Virus record (IMG/VR): IMGVR_UViG_3300047322_001193
Span: 1 to 64,000 of that record
DNA length: 64,000 bases
From: a virus
Reading direction: 5' to 3' (one strand)
In this document: positions 22,912 to 33,614 of the stretch, piece after piece
How positions within the stretch are numbered: the first letter of the stretch is position 1
Layout of the letters: each line of letters opens with the position of its first letter
Position numbers and translations under genes: made by a program
The notes under the pieces: generated by a model
The model's database searches: none
Told to the model about the DNA's origin: nothing
Seen by the model: the letters and a program-made list of their open reading frames with translations, nothing else

Positions 22912-25350
22912 GTGCAGCGGGTTCAGGGCTGGGTTGAGAATGGCAATGTTGTCGTCACGATTGCGGGAACGGGGTACGTTTCCAGCAACAAAGTCCAAGG
23001 CTCGTTTCCATTAGGCACGGTCACTGTATACCTGGCGGGCACGCTGACCATTGCCTCGATCTACGCCGACAACGCCAGCACCGCGAAAGCGAACCCGTTC
23101 ACCGCATCATCGAGTGGGCAGTGGTTCTTCTACGCTGCGAATGGTACCTACGATATCAAGTTCAGTGGTGGTGGGATCGCAGCGCCCTTCACTATCGGGG
23201 CCGTCATAGTCTTCGATCCCAACGCCAGCTATCTGGGCACCAGCCCGCTCGAATACGGTGCGGTCGGGGATGGAGTGACGGACGACACTGCTGCTATCAA
23301 TGCTGCGATCACTGCACTGTCCGCTGGCGGCACGCTCAACCTCGGCTGCCTGAAGTACGCGATCACCAGCCAGATCGCGATCACCAAACGTCTCACCATC
23401 CTCGCCTCAGGCCAGGGCGGGTTCGTCGAGAAGACCGCGATCACGGGCGTACAGAGTGCGGGCGCGATGGTCTTCTTCAACGGATCCAATTGCACCGCGT
23501 CGGTGGTACAAGGTGTCAACTTCTACGGCATCGAGACCAACGCGTCGTTCCTGGCCGATCCAGGCGCGCAGACCAAACAATACTGTGCGGTGTACTTCAG
23601 CCTCTGCGATCAGCCGCACTTCATCGACGGCAAGATCAGCGGCAAACGATACGGTGTCGTCTTCGACCGCTGCACTAACGCTCTGTCGCAAGCTTCCAAC
23701 TTCACCGGCATCCTCACCGGCGACACCGCCACCTCCAACTACAATGTCGGTGTCGAGCAGGAAGGCGGCAACGATCACGTCGTCAGCGACTGCACATTCT
23801 TCCATGTGGGTAATGCCGTGCTCACCGGCACCTCGATCACGGGCGGGCAGACGCCACACCGCATGACAATCTCGAAGTGCCAGATCGATACCTGCTGGAA
23901 CAACGGGATCTATCTCTCGCTCAACTTCGACTCAGTCGTCAGCGAGTGCAGCATCACCAATATCGGCGTGACCGGCAATGCAGCCAACGCGATCAAGATG
24001 AATGGCTCGCGGAATAGCGCGATCAACAACAAGATCGAGACCTCTCAGGTCGGTATTGGTATTGCGGGTGGGGACGCGGCACCCGACGCTTACAACTGCA
24101 CGGGCTACGGCGATCAGATCATCGGCAACACCATCAAGAACATCGCCTGGGATGGCATCAGTCTGGGCACGCACGCCGGGTTCGCCTTCCGCAATCTGAC
24201 CGTCATCGGCAACTACATGGTCAGCATTGCTACCGACAGCGTCAACTTTGGCCTGATCCGTGGCGGCGGCTACTTCCATTATGTTGCCGACAACACCTTT
24301 GAGGACAGCCGTTCTCAGTACGGCATCCTGATGTCACCTGACGGTGTGCACACCGCCGTGCTGGGGATGGTGATCTCGCGAAATGAGTTCATCAACTGTG
24401 CGGGGAAGGGGATGCACCTGATCACTTACCAGAACGGCGTGATCGAGAACAATACCTTCCAGGATATCGCTGTCACACCCATCGTGCTCGTGACGACATC
24501 CACCACCAATCTCATCGCCTACAACAAAGGCATCTCGGGCTTGGCCAATGTGGTGGTGTCCGTTGATGCTGGATCGATCAACAACGTCCTGATCAAGAAC
24601 ACGGGCGGGACTCCGGATCTCTCAGTGGATGAGACGCTGAACAGTTTGTGGCTCGGGCCGCGCACGGGCTCTGCGGTGCCTTCGATTACGGGCCCGGATC
24701 GTGGTCAGCTCTATGCGGTAGTCAAGACTGTCGGGGATCGGACGTTTGTCGGTCGCCACACCGGTAGTGTGAACCAGTGGGAACCCATCACCGACGTCTA
24801 CATCGCTTCAGAGAACGGTGCCAACAACGCCATTGCCTGTTCGGCCAACGCCAACCTGCCGACGCTCTACGACGGGCTGTGCGTCACGGTCAAGCTGGGG
24901 CACACCTTACGCGCTGGTACCAACACCTTCGCCTATAACGGTGGCGCGGCAGTCTCGATCAAGAGCAACACGGACCGCAGCGCCGACATCGTCAACGCGT
25001 ACGGCACGAACTCCTACATCCGTCTGGTGTACGACGACGCGAACAACGTCTGGCAAATCGTCGGGCAGCGCGGGACGAACGAGCCGGTCTACCTCGCGGC
25101 GGCAGGCATCGCGAACGCCATCACGGCGACCGGGCCGCCACTCGTCGACGGTCTGGTGCTGGTGCTGCAGCTGGGCGTGCTGACACTGCAGGCTGGTGCC
25201 AACACGTTCGCTTACAACGGTGGAGGAGCGCTCTCCATCAAGAGTCACTTCAACCGGGTGAACGATATCGCGACGGCGTACGCCCAGCAGTCGCGGGTGA
25301 TGCTGATCTATTGCGACAACATCGGGTTGTGGCAGGACGCGGCGCAGTAA
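22912..25350 (+). CDS. tailspike 1, beta-helix with shared N-terminal anchor, 812 aa
   Basis: GTG start. Residues 1-105 (MQRVQGWVENGNVVVTIAGT ... YADNASTAKANPFTASSSGQ) form the anchor that also begins tailspike 2. At residues 115-129 the phrase YGAVGDGVTDDTAAI opens a right-handed parallel beta-helix of the pectate-lyase/tailspike type, lasting to about residue 580 (many NxI/V rungs). The end is a pair of about 90-residue repeats, each holding AGTNTFAYNGGAAVSIKS or a near copy. It would bind and perhaps cleave host surface polysaccharide; catalytic residues cannot be placed by eye. Confidence 0.75.
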   Translation: MQRVQGWVENGNVVVTIAGTGYVSSNKVQGSFPLGTVTVYLAGTLTIASIYADNASTAKANPFTASSSGQWFFYAANGTYDIKFSGGGIAAPFTIGAVIVFDPNASYLGTSPLEYGAVGDGVTDDTAAINAAITALSAGGTLNLGCLKYAITSQIAITKRLTILASGQGGFVEKTAITGVQSAGAMVFFNGSNCTASVVQGVNFYGIETNASFLADPGAQTKQYCAVYFSLCDQPHFIDGKISGKRYGVVFDRCTNALSQASNFTGILTGDTATSNYNVGVEQEGGNDHVVSDCTFFHVGNAVLTGTSITGGQTPHRMTISKCQIDTCWNNGIYLSLNFDSVVSECSITNIGVTGNAANAIKMNGSRNSAINNKIETSQVGIGIAGGDAAPDAYNCTGYGDQIIGNTIKNIAWDGISLGTHAGFAFRNLTVIGNYMVSIATDSVNFGLIRGGGYFHYVADNTFEDSRSQYGILMSPDGVHTAVLGMVISRNEFINCAGKGMHLITYQNGVIENNTFQDIAVTPIVLVTTSTTNLIAYNKGISGLANVVVSVDAGSINNVLIKNTGGTPDLSVDETLNSLWLGPRTGSAVPSITGPDRGQLYAVVKTVGDRTFVGRHTGSVNQWEPITDVYIASENGANNAIACSANANLPTLYDGLCVTVKLGHTLRAGTNTFAYNGGAAVSIKSNTDRSADIVNAYGTNSYIRLVYDDANNVWQIVGQRGTNEPVYLAAAGIANAITATGPPLVDGLVLVLQLGVLTLQAGANTFAYNGGGALSIKSHFNRVNDIATAYAQQSRVMLIYCDNIGLWQDAAQ

Positions 25351-25352
25351 TT

Positions 25353-27626
25353 ATGCAGAAGCTACAGGGTTGGGTTGAGCAAGGGAACACGACGCTGACC
25401 ATCGCAGGTGCAGCCGGTACGATTGCGCGCAAGGTGCAGGGCTCCTATCCGCTCGCGACCGTCACTGTCTACATCAACAACGCGCCCGCTGTCGCGATCA
25501 CGTCCATCTCACGCGCCGCCAATGTCGTGACCGTGACGATCTCAGCCAACTCCAACTTCATCGCGGGAGAGTTAGTCACCATTGCCGGTGTCACCGACGC
25601 CTCATTCAATGGCACCTTCACGATACTGAGCAGCGGCTCGACGACGTTCACCTACGCCCAGACCGCCGCCAACGCGTCGAGTTCGAGCGGGACAGCGTCA
25701 TCGACACTACGACTGGCAACGATCTACGCCGACAACAGCTCGACAGCGAAAGCCAATCCCTTCACGGCGTCGAGTGATGGTACCTGGTTCGTATACGCAG
25801 CGAATGGGAACTACGATGTGAAGTTCAGTGGTGCTGGTATCACGTCACCCTTCACGATTGGGGATCTCCAGAGCTTCAGCCCGCAAGTCATCGATAATGT
25901 GGCGCACGCCGCACTCTTCCCAGGTGCGGATGCCAGCATCAAGATCGCCAATGCCATCGCATCGCTACCGAGCACTGGCGGGATCGTGGATGCGCGCGGA
26001 TTCCAGGGCACGCAGACATTCAGCGTCAACCCGTTTGCAGGCATTCCGAGTGTGAACTTCCCACTCACTGTTCTGTTCGGTGCCGCGACGTTTCATGTGC
26101 AGACCACGATGATTCTCGATCTCGCCGCAACCATCCAGCTCCTCGGGATTAGTGTGGGCGGCGGCATCGAAACCGGCAGCGTCTTCGTCTGGGACGGCGC
26201 GAACGGCGGCACGGTGCTGTTCTTCAACACCACCCGCGACTCCTATGTCGACGGTATCAGCATCAAACCCGGTACCGGCACGATTGGAATCGGGATCCTG
26301 AGCGACAACGTCCACCCCGCGGGATCTTCCAACAGCACCAATATCCACTTCAGGCACATCACCGTCGACGCATCGACAGTCGGCATTCAGATCGGCAAAG
26401 ATCAGGTCGACGGCAACAATGCCGAGATGACGTTTGAAGATGTCTACATCCTCGGTGCTGGCACGTACGGTTACTTCATCAAGTTCTCCCAGTCGCGCAA
26501 CCTCTCCTTCATGCGCGGCACGGTCGGCAGCCGGACGTTCGGCATCTACTTCAACAACGGCTCGGGGCGCATCTATGGCGTGAACTTCTCCCAGAACACG
26601 ACCGACATCTACTGCGTCCAGGCGGATGACACGATCATGGTGGAGGCTTGCCATTCCGAACTGAGTGGTCGCTTCCTGGATACGGGCGGGCCGAGCGGTT
26701 CCAACTTCGCTGTCTTCCTCGCGGGCAACCAGTTCACTGCCGACAACATCAATACGCTGAACCCTTTCCTGCGCTACCGCTACACCGGACCGTTCGTGAT
26801 GACGGGGAATGACTTCACTGAAGGCAATTACCACGCGACGCCGAAGATGGACATCTCTTCCAGCAACCCGACCGTGATCGTGTCGCTCGGCAACGTCTTC
26901 CCCAACGACCAGATATTCACTGGCGCGACTGGAGCCTACACGCTGACGTCGCTTGGAGATCGCACCTTCGATGCGGGCAACAATCCGCAGCGCATGCCCA
27001 ACAAGATGCAGCAGGCGCTCACGCTTGAAGCTCAGCTGGACGTGTTCGGAGCCATCACGACGGGATCGAACCTGAGCGCTGCGGGGAATCTGACGGTTGT
27101 AGGCGGTGCGACGATTGGTGGTGCGGCAGCGATCACTGGAGCCATCACCGGCGCGTCCGCCAGCGTGACCGGCAATCTCCATTCAGGTGGCGCTTTCGAT
27201 GTCGCGGGTACTGCCGCGATTGGAAGCACGATCTCGGTCGGGGGTGAGACTGCGCAGGCGCATCTGCTGTCGGGGACCTATACGCCGACGCTCACTAACG
27301 TCGCGAACATCTCGGCCTCACACATGATCGAGGATGCATCGTACGTGCAGGTTGGTAAGGAGATCGTTGTCTCAGGCCGGATCAACCTGACACCGACAGC
27401 GGGAGGTAATGTCACCACCGAGATCGATCTCACGGTACCAATCTTGAACAGCAGCAACGTCGATGCGATGGGAGGAGCGGTCACTAGTGGAGCGGTGGGT
27501 CTGTCGGGTGTGGCGACGTTTGGGGTGTCGTTTGGTAACGGCAATAAGATCCGGCTCGTCGCGTCGCAGGTGACCAACACGAGCGCGATTGATTACTCGT
27601 TCATCATTTCCTACCACCTGGCTTGA
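25353..27626 (+). CDS. tailspike 2, paralogous anchor with inserted domain, 757 aa
   Basis: ATG two bases after tailspike 1. The anchor parallels spike 1 (MQKLQGWVEQGN; KVQGSYPLATVTVY; IYADNSSTAKANPFTASS) but contains about 74 extra residues (roughly 46-120, with NFIAGELVTIAGVTDASFNG), apparently a beta domain. A beta-helix-like middle follows, then Gly-Ala-Ser-rich repeats around NLSAAGNLTVVGGATIGGAA and a C-terminal unit beginning GTYTPTLTNVANISASH, a trimer-end type common in phage spikes. The two spikes probably share one docking site and have different receptors. Confidence 0.7.
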   Translation: MQKLQGWVEQGNTTLTIAGAAGTIARKVQGSYPLATVTVYINNAPAVAITSISRAANVVTVTISANSNFIAGELVTIAGVTDASFNGTFTILSSGSTTFTYAQTAANASSSSGTASSTLRLATIYADNSSTAKANPFTASSDGTWFVYAANGNYDVKFSGAGITSPFTIGDLQSFSPQVIDNVAHAALFPGADASIKIANAIASLPSTGGIVDARGFQGTQTFSVNPFAGIPSVNFPLTVLFGAATFHVQTTMILDLAATIQLLGISVGGGIETGSVFVWDGANGGTVLFFNTTRDSYVDGISIKPGTGTIGIGILSDNVHPAGSSNSTNIHFRHITVDASTVGIQIGKDQVDGNNAEMTFEDVYILGAGTYGYFIKFSQSRNLSFMRGTVGSRTFGIYFNNGSGRIYGVNFSQNTTDIYCVQADDTIMVEACHSELSGRFLDTGGPSGSNFAVFLAGNQFTADNINTLNPFLRYRYTGPFVMTGNDFTEGNYHATPKMDISSSNPTVIVSLGNVFPNDQIFTGATGAYTLTSLGDRTFDAGNNPQRMPNKMQQALTLEAQLDVFGAITTGSNLSAAGNLTVVGGATIGGAAAITGAITGASASVTGNLHSGGAFDVAGTAAIGSTISVGGETAQAHLLSGTYTPTLTNVANISASHMIEDASYVQVGKEIVVSGRINLTPTAGGNVTTEIDLTVPILNSSNVDAMGGAVTSGAVGLSGVATFGVSFGNGNKIRLVASQVTNTSAIDYSFIISYHLA

Positions 27627-27627
27627 T

Positions 27628-29022
27628 ATGGCGTACACCTACATCACCTTCAGCCAGCTCAAGACGCAACTCGCTCTCCGACTCGACGACCCCACCGAAG
27701 TGTACTGGGTCGACACCGAGCTGGGCCTGCACCTCACCGAAGCGCTGCGGACATTCGGGCTCACCGCAGGATTCTGGCGCGAACGCGGCACGATCTCGGC
27801 GTCACCTGCTCTCGCCTTCTACGACATCAATCCCAACCTCAGCAACGGCAGCGAGAATATCCTGCAGCCGACCGTTACTGACCAGGACATCGTCCAGCAA
27901 CTGCAGTATGCCCTGCTGGAGAAGGCGACATCGCAAACCACCTGGACCGGCACCGAGATGTTCACTTACCGGGATCTCGCCAATGCCATTCAGAACCGGC
28001 TCAACCAGTTCATGAGTGACACGGGTATTGTGGTGAACCGCTCACTGGTGAACGTGATCTCGCCGCCGAGTGGACGTGAGGTGCTCGGGCAATCGACCAT
28101 CGATGTGAGGCGGGCGGCGTGGCTGGGCAGCTCTCCTGAGGCCTATTACACGACACTCTGGCGCGAGGATGAGCGCACCCTGACATCCGCGAATCAAGAC
28201 TGGAGTGTGTCGCAGGGTCAGCCTATTGCCTACTCGATCATGGCACCGCCACCATTACGATTCCAGATCGCGCCGCCACCGCAATCGAATGGGCAGCTCG
28301 AACTGCTCACTGTAGATTCCACCACTCTCGATCCGGCCAACACTGCGACTGTGCTGGGTATCCCCGACGATCTCACGCCCGCGATCAAGTGGGGCGCACT
28401 CGCCGACTTGTTAGGAATGGATGGTGTGGCTCGCGACCTGGTGCGTGCTTCTTTCTCGGAACAGCGTTACCGTCAGTACGTCGCCCTCGCCCGCATGCTT
28501 CCGGTCATTGTGCATGCGGAGATCAACGGCGTGCCTCTGCTGGCGGTGACGCTGCAAGAGATCGACAGCGGCGATCCGAACTGGCAGAACAGCGTCGCAT
28601 CGAGTGCTCAGGCAGTAGACACTCTAGTACTTGCCGCGCCCAACCTGATTGCATTGTCGGCAATACCCAACACTGCATACTCGGTGACATTGGATGTGGT
28701 GCGCCGCACTCCGACCTATAACGATATCGACACAGTCCAGATTGGGCGTGAGCAGCTGGATATGATCCTCGACTACGCCGAGCATCTTGCGCTGTTCAAA
28801 GTGGCGGGTGCGGAGTGGCACGCGACGGAGCGCCAGGCGGCGAACTTCCTGCTGCAATCGCTCACCTACAACTCGCGCATCAGTGCCGCAGCACGGGCCG
28901 CATTCTCAGCAGCCGACCAGTCTCAGCGACAGAAGCAGCAGGTGCCGCGCCGCACTGTCGATCTCGTCGGGCATACGTTCGGTGTCGGTGCATCAAAGGC
29001 GGGTGAAGATGCCGGAAAGTAA
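27628..29022 (+). CDS. neck/tail protein candidate, 464 aa
   Basis: Start at 27628, one base after the spike stop region. The N-terminus TFSQLKTQLALRLDDPTEVY followed by ELGLHLTEALRTFG is the typical opening of podovirus neck or tail-adaptor proteins. The centre is mixed, and the C-terminal 100 residues are helical (EQLDMILDYAEHLALFKVAG; RISAAARAAFSAADQSQRQK). It overlaps the next gene by 14 bases. Assignment rests on layout and position. Confidence 0.5.
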   Translation: MAYTYITFSQLKTQLALRLDDPTEVYWVDTELGLHLTEALRTFGLTAGFWRERGTISASPALAFYDINPNLSNGSENILQPTVTDQDIVQQLQYALLEKATSQTTWTGTEMFTYRDLANAIQNRLNQFMSDTGIVVNRSLVNVISPPSGREVLGQSTIDVRRAAWLGSSPEAYYTTLWREDERTLTSANQDWSVSQGQPIAYSIMAPPPLRFQIAPPPQSNGQLELLTVDSTTLDPANTATVLGIPDDLTPAIKWGALADLLGMDGVARDLVRASFSEQRYRQYVALARMLPVIVHAEINGVPLLAVTLQEIDSGDPNWQNSVASSAQAVDTLVLAAPNLIALSAIPNTAYSVTLDVVRRTPTYNDIDTVQIGREQLDMILDYAEHLALFKVAGAEWHATERQAANFLLQSLTYNSRISAAARAAFSAADQSQRQKQQVPRRTVDLVGHTFGVGASKAGEDAGK

Positions 29023-32000
29023 GTACGAGCGCGATCCCAACAGATTCGATTGCCTGGGCCTCGATCTCAATCGACCTGTGGATAGTGTCAAGCCGGGCAA
29101 GTTCCCTTACATGAAGAATTGCCGGTCGTATCAGAACGGTCGAGTGGAGCCGCGCTTCGGCCTCACCGACCTGGCATTAGTGGTGGCGGGCGCGTCGCAG
29201 GTGCATTCCATCCGCCGACTGAACGAATCCAACGGCACCTTCACTCGTGTGATCGGCACGCTGGGTCATCTCGCATATGGTGTGTCGACCGCGATCACTC
29301 CATTCACGGATATCGATTCTGGATATTCCGGCAACCCACTCGCACTCGTACCCTGGCGGCCAGAAGAATCGCCCACCACATTCATGTACATCGGGGACAG
29401 TGCGAGGATGCGGAAGCTCTCGGTCGCCGGATCGCTGCATACGATTGGCTTGCCCGCGCCAGCCGCATCTCCTGCTGTGGGTCTCACCATCAACCCGCAG
29501 TACAAGACGATTGATGACTTCGAGTCCACTGCAGGCTGGGCCCAGGGCGGCACCGCAGGCGCACCAGCACTCCTGACCTGGCGAGTCGATACCACCATTG
29601 CGCAGATCCTCTATGACAGCGGCTCGACCGGCTGGGCATCCATCCAACCTACCGTCATCGCCAACATCGGTGAAGGGACGCTGCTCACCCTCAATCCGGG
29701 CGGGGCTGCTGAGGTTGTCAAGGTGCAATCTGTGATGCCGGGCTCAGTAGCGACAGCGGTCGGCAGCATCAACTACGACGCTGGCACTACAGGCGACTGC
29801 TCGATGGTGCTGGAGACCGCCATCGATCAGGCGCGGTGCGACGCACTCATCCGCAATACAAGTCTGGGCGAGAATGCGCGCATTGTCGCGGTGCTGCGCG
29901 GTCCCAACAACACCACTTCACTCCGACTCTCGACCACCGGCACCTGGTCACCAGGCGACAGCGTGCAGGTGCTGTTCAGCTTCCGCGCCTACTGCTCTTC
30001 GCACCGTTCAGTGGCGGACGTGGTGCGTACGAATGGTGTGCGGAGCGCGATCACAAGCGGGACAGGCACCCTGACGAAAGTGGGTGCGATTGATCTCTCA
30101 TTACTCGCGACCGGAGTGCCGACGCTGCCCGACGATTACATGCACATCTCGATGCGGGTGTCGGACCCGACCGTCATCACCGAATTGAAAGTGCTGCTCG
30201 ACGTCAATCCGGGTGGTGTGAACAACTTCGATCAGAACTACTACTGGAAGTCGTTCCGCGCCAATGATCTCACGCCAGCTGCGTCGAACCTGCAATCGTT
30301 ACTGGCGACACGGCAACAGATTATTCAGCGCACCATCATCGACACTCCCATCTCTGCCACCGATCTCGCTAATCAGGGGCTGGGGCAGCTGGACCTGGGT
30401 GGACTCTCACCCGAGCAATACGCGGCGCAGCAGAACGAACTGCAAGCCCAACAAGCTGCCGACGCCCAGCAGTTCGTCACTGAACTCGACACCGCGATCT
30501 CGCAGCAATTGGATGCCGGTGTGACTCAGTGGGTGGAGCTGAGATTCCGATTGTCGGATCTGATCCGTATCGGCACCGATCAAGCCCGCACGCTGCAAGA
30601 CGTCGCATCCATCCGCATCGTCGCGCTCGTGACTGGCAATGTGGATCTCGACGTCGACGCCTGGTGGGTGGGTGGTGGCTACGGTCCCGACACCGGCGAT
30701 GACACGGCGAGCGCTTACCTGTATCGTTATCGTGCTCGTAACCCTGCGACGAACGTGCCGTCCAACTTCTCGCCTGCGACACGTTACGCCGCCAACCCGC
30801 TCCGGCAGAAGGTCACCATCCGACCGACGCAGTATGCGGCCCCGAGCGGGACGACACTCACCACAGCCGACTTCGTGCTGGATATCGAGAGGTTCGGTGG
30901 GCAGGTCGCCGACTGGCATTACGTCGGCACCATTCCGAACGCAGCCTCTCCAACCTTCACCGACATCTACGACGACGAGACGGTCGCCAAGCAGCCGATC
31001 CTCACTAACGACAACTATCAACCCTGGCCAGTGATTGGAGTGCCTGTCAGCGGCACCACAGGCAATGTGGCGGGCACGAGTGTTGATGATAGTGGTGCGA
31101 ACTTCGATATCAACTGGGATCCCGGCACCACCATTCTCATCAAGGACCAGCCCTACACGATCTACCGCGTGATCTCGACATCCAAACTAGAGACGGTGGA
31201 GAACGTCGGCACCCAGACTGGAGTGTCGTGGCGCATTGACGAGCCGGTGACGCTCGCTCAACCACTGGCATGTCTGTGGCAGTGGGACAACAGGTTCTGG
31301 GCGTGTGCGGATCCGGTGAACGCGGGCAGGTTGTACTTCTCCAACCCCGACAGCGAAACGACGATGGTGACCAACTATATCGACGTCACGTCACCCTCCG
31401 AACCGCTGATGAATGGAGTGGAGTACAACGTCAGAGGTTGGGTGTTCAGCAGTGAGGACTTCTTCCAGATTCTCAAGACCGGCAATGAAGTCTCTCCCTA
31501 TTACACCCAACAAGTACCGAACGGGAAGGGTTTGTTCACGCGCTGGCTACTGACACGGGAACCCGCCCCGTTCATCGCGTTCGGCTCGAAGGACGGGCTG
31601 TACATGACGACGGGCGGGGCGGCTATACCGCTCACCGACGCCGACATGTATCCGCTCTTTCCGAATGAAGGCAATCAGGGCGCGACGACCAACGGGATAT
31701 TGGCTCCCGTCTACACTGCGATCCAGGCGCGGCGGCTGAGACTGGGGTTCTATGACGACTTCCTGTACTTCGACTACCCGAGCGGTGAGCTGGGCACGCC
31801 CACCACATTAGTCCTGGCATTCAATCTCGGGGCCACTGAGCGAGGTGAAGCGCCTGGTGGGTGGTTCTTCGACGTCTACACTCCCCCCGTTCTGACGCAC
31901 TATGGTGAAGAGGGGAACGGCGTCCACTCACTGCTGTGCGGCGGGAATGATCAGCACCTCTACCAGTACGCGGGTGACTCGGACAACGGCACAGCCATCC

Positions 32001-32659
32001 GCATGGAGCTCACCACACCATCCAAAGACCAGGGCGATCCAAGATCAGAGAAGCTGTACGGCGACATCATGCTGGACGCCAACACAGAAGGGCTGGCCGT
32101 CACCGTCACGCCTTACTTCGACAACAACACGACGTCCGCAACTCCAGTAGTTGTCAACACCGCGACCCGCACTCAGACGCCGATCCCATTCGATTCCGCC
32201 TGGGTCACAGCCCGCAACATCTCGATGTTCTTCTTCTGCAACGTCTCGACCAGCGCTCGCCCGAAGTTCTACATCTGGGAGCCGCGCTGGACGTTTGAAG
32301 CAGCACCAGTATCGAGTCAGTCGTGGGAGATCTCACCCACATCATTCGGTGCGCACAACTTCACTTCAATGGGCATCATCCGCATCGCGCACGTCTCGAC
32401 ATCCGACCTCTCACTGATCGTAACACTCGATGGCGTGGTGCAGCCGACCATCACCGTGCCCAACAGCAGCGGGGTATACGAGCAGACCGTGTTCCGAGTG
32501 CCAGTGTGGAAGGCGAAGCTGTGGAAGCTGAGACTCGCCAGTGACGCCGCATTCAGGCTGGACACTCGCGACACGTTCTTTGAAGTGAAGGAGTGGGCCA
32601 GTGACGGACCGTACGCTGAGCTGCGCGTGTTCGGCGACTTCGCAATGGTGGAGGGCTAG
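29009..32659 (+). CDS. very large tail protein, nozzle/stabilisation-like, 1216 aa
   Basis: The start at 29009 is chosen because the frame upstream overlaps the previous gene and GGTGAAG precedes it. The beginning (GLDLNRPVDSVKPGKFPYMK, then RVEPRFGLTDLALV) matches the opening of podovirus tail nozzle and DNA-stabilisation proteins, which start with an N-x-R...G...RxG pattern. The rest is mostly beta with a helical stretch at about residues 440-520 (LNQQ/ELQAQQAADAQQFV). It ends in a C-terminal beta domain. It is the longest protein here; the exact tail role is inferred. Confidence 0.55.
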   Translation: MPESKYERDPNRFDCLGLDLNRPVDSVKPGKFPYMKNCRSYQNGRVEPRFGLTDLALVVAGASQVHSIRRLNESNGTFTRVIGTLGHLAYGVSTAITPFTDIDSGYSGNPLALVPWRPEESPTTFMYIGDSARMRKLSVAGSLHTIGLPAPAASPAVGLTINPQYKTIDDFESTAGWAQGGTAGAPALLTWRVDTTIAQILYDSGSTGWASIQPTVIANIGEGTLLTLNPGGAAEVVKVQSVMPGSVATAVGSINYDAGTTGDCSMVLETAIDQARCDALIRNTSLGENARIVAVLRGPNNTTSLRLSTTGTWSPGDSVQVLFSFRAYCSSHRSVADVVRTNGVRSAITSGTGTLTKVGAIDLSLLATGVPTLPDDYMHISMRVSDPTVITELKVLLDVNPGGVNNFDQNYYWKSFRANDLTPAASNLQSLLATRQQIIQRTIIDTPISATDLANQGLGQLDLGGLSPEQYAAQQNELQAQQAADAQQFVTELDTAISQQLDAGVTQWVELRFRLSDLIRIGTDQARTLQDVASIRIVALVTGNVDLDVDAWWVGGGYGPDTGDDTASAYLYRYRARNPATNVPSNFSPATRYAANPLRQKVTIRPTQYAAPSGTTLTTADFVLDIERFGGQVADWHYVGTIPNAASPTFTDIYDDETVAKQPILTNDNYQPWPVIGVPVSGTTGNVAGTSVDDSGANFDINWDPGTTILIKDQPYTIYRVISTSKLETVENVGTQTGVSWRIDEPVTLAQPLACLWQWDNRFWACADPVNAGRLYFSNPDSETTMVTNYIDVTSPSEPLMNGVEYNVRGWVFSSEDFFQILKTGNEVSPYYTQQVPNGKGLFTRWLLTREPAPFIAFGSKDGLYMTTGGAAIPLTDADMYPLFPNEGNQGATTNGILAPVYTAIQARRLRLGFYDDFLYFDYPSGELGTPTTLVLAFNLGATERGEAPGGWFFDVYTPPVLTHYGEEGNGVHSLLCGGNDQHLYQYAGDSDNGTAIRMELTTPSKDQGDPRSEKLYGDIMLDANTEGLAVTVTPYFDNNTTSATPVVVNTATRTQTPIPFDSAWVTARNISMFFFCNVSTSARPKFYIWEPRWTFEAAPVSSQSWEISPTSFGAHNFTSMGIIRIAHVSTSDLSLIVTLDGVVQPTITVPNSSGVYEQTVFRVPVWKAKLWKLRLASDAAFRLDTRDTFFEVKEWASDGPYAELRVFGDFAMVEG

Positions 32660-33612
32660 TGGGATTGCAGTTCACGGTCGAGGATCTCAAGACCCCAGAA
32701 GGTACGGAGAGAGTGCTGCGTCAGTTCCAGGACAGCATCCTGCGAATGCCCACCGGATTCCCGGCGCAGCAGAAGGTGCCATCGGTTGGTGAATTAGTTG
32801 GCGAGCTCGCGCCGCTCATCCGATCTCAGCTCCAAGCGCCAGGCGGCACACCACTCAACTTGCAATCGTTGCTGCCCGCGCTCTCCACTTCCGCCTGTCT
32901 CGAAGATACTCATGCGAACCGCCTGGCACTCTACCCGCCCGGCAACTTTCCAGTCGGCACGCTGTTCTACGAAACAGATCGTACGGTGCTGTACGGCATC
33001 GTGAATAATTCCGGCACCTTCGTCTGGCAGTACATTACTGGCCTGTTCATTGCGGTGTTCGGCAACCGCCCCACCGATCTCGGCACCAGCGACCGCGGCT
33101 TTCAGCTGTTCGTCACCGTGCAGGCGCATACCATGTGGTGGAGCGGCACGCAATGGTTCTTCCTCGATGAGGGTGGCGGCAAGATCGTCGACTTCGTGAC
33201 CGCGCCGCCATCACCACTCGGCTGGCAGCTGTGTGATGGGACCGCCACCGATTATCTGGTGATATCGGGAGCAGATCTGGCACTGACAGCCTTCACCACA
33301 CCTGACGAGAACAGCGGTGCGGCGGGCGTCTACCACAAGTCCATTGCCGCCTACACCGGCACCATCAATGCCGCCACAGCCGGTGCCATGAGCGGCATCA
33401 CCGCGGCCAATTCGACCGGTATCACCGTGAACGCGCACGGCGTCACGCAGATTACCGACGTAGCGGGCGCGAATAATTACGCCTTCACTGCGGCGGGCGA
33501 CGCGGGGCACACGGTAGTGGATCCCCAGCACCAGCACCTGTTCGGCACCATCGCTGTCGATGCCACCGGACAACCCCGCAACATGGGTGTGCTGCGCTAT
33601 TTCAGGAGATGA
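32659..33612 (+). CDS. tail fibre with collar domain, 317 aa
   Basis: GTG start sharing a base with the previous TAG (TAGTG). Residues 188-195, GWQLCDGT, are the signature of the phage tail-collar (short tail fibre) domain and are followed by a long Ala/Thr/Gly region (TINAATAGAMSGITAANSTG) and a His-rich end (VVDPQHQHLFG), typical of trimeric fibres. The N-terminal 100 residues are partly helical and would attach to the tail. It may be an adhesin or an adhesin adaptor working with the spikes. Confidence 0.65.
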   Translation: MGLQFTVEDLKTPEGTERVLRQFQDSILRMPTGFPAQQKVPSVGELVGELAPLIRSQLQAPGGTPLNLQSLLPALSTSACLEDTHANRLALYPPGNFPVGTLFYETDRTVLYGIVNNSGTFVWQYITGLFIAVFGNRPTDLGTSDRGFQLFVTVQAHTMWWSGTQWFFLDEGGGKIVDFVTAPPSPLGWQLCDGTATDYLVISGADLALTAFTTPDENSGAAGVYHKSIAAYTGTINAATAGAMSGITAANSTGITVNAHGVTQITDVAGANNYAFTAAGDAGHTVVDPQHQHLFGTIAVDATGQPRNMGVLRYFRR

Positions 33613-33614
33613 GC

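Noticed and set aside
25965-27182. 405-aa minus-strand open frame
   Set aside because: Antisense to tailspike 2, with shadow-frame composition and no motif.
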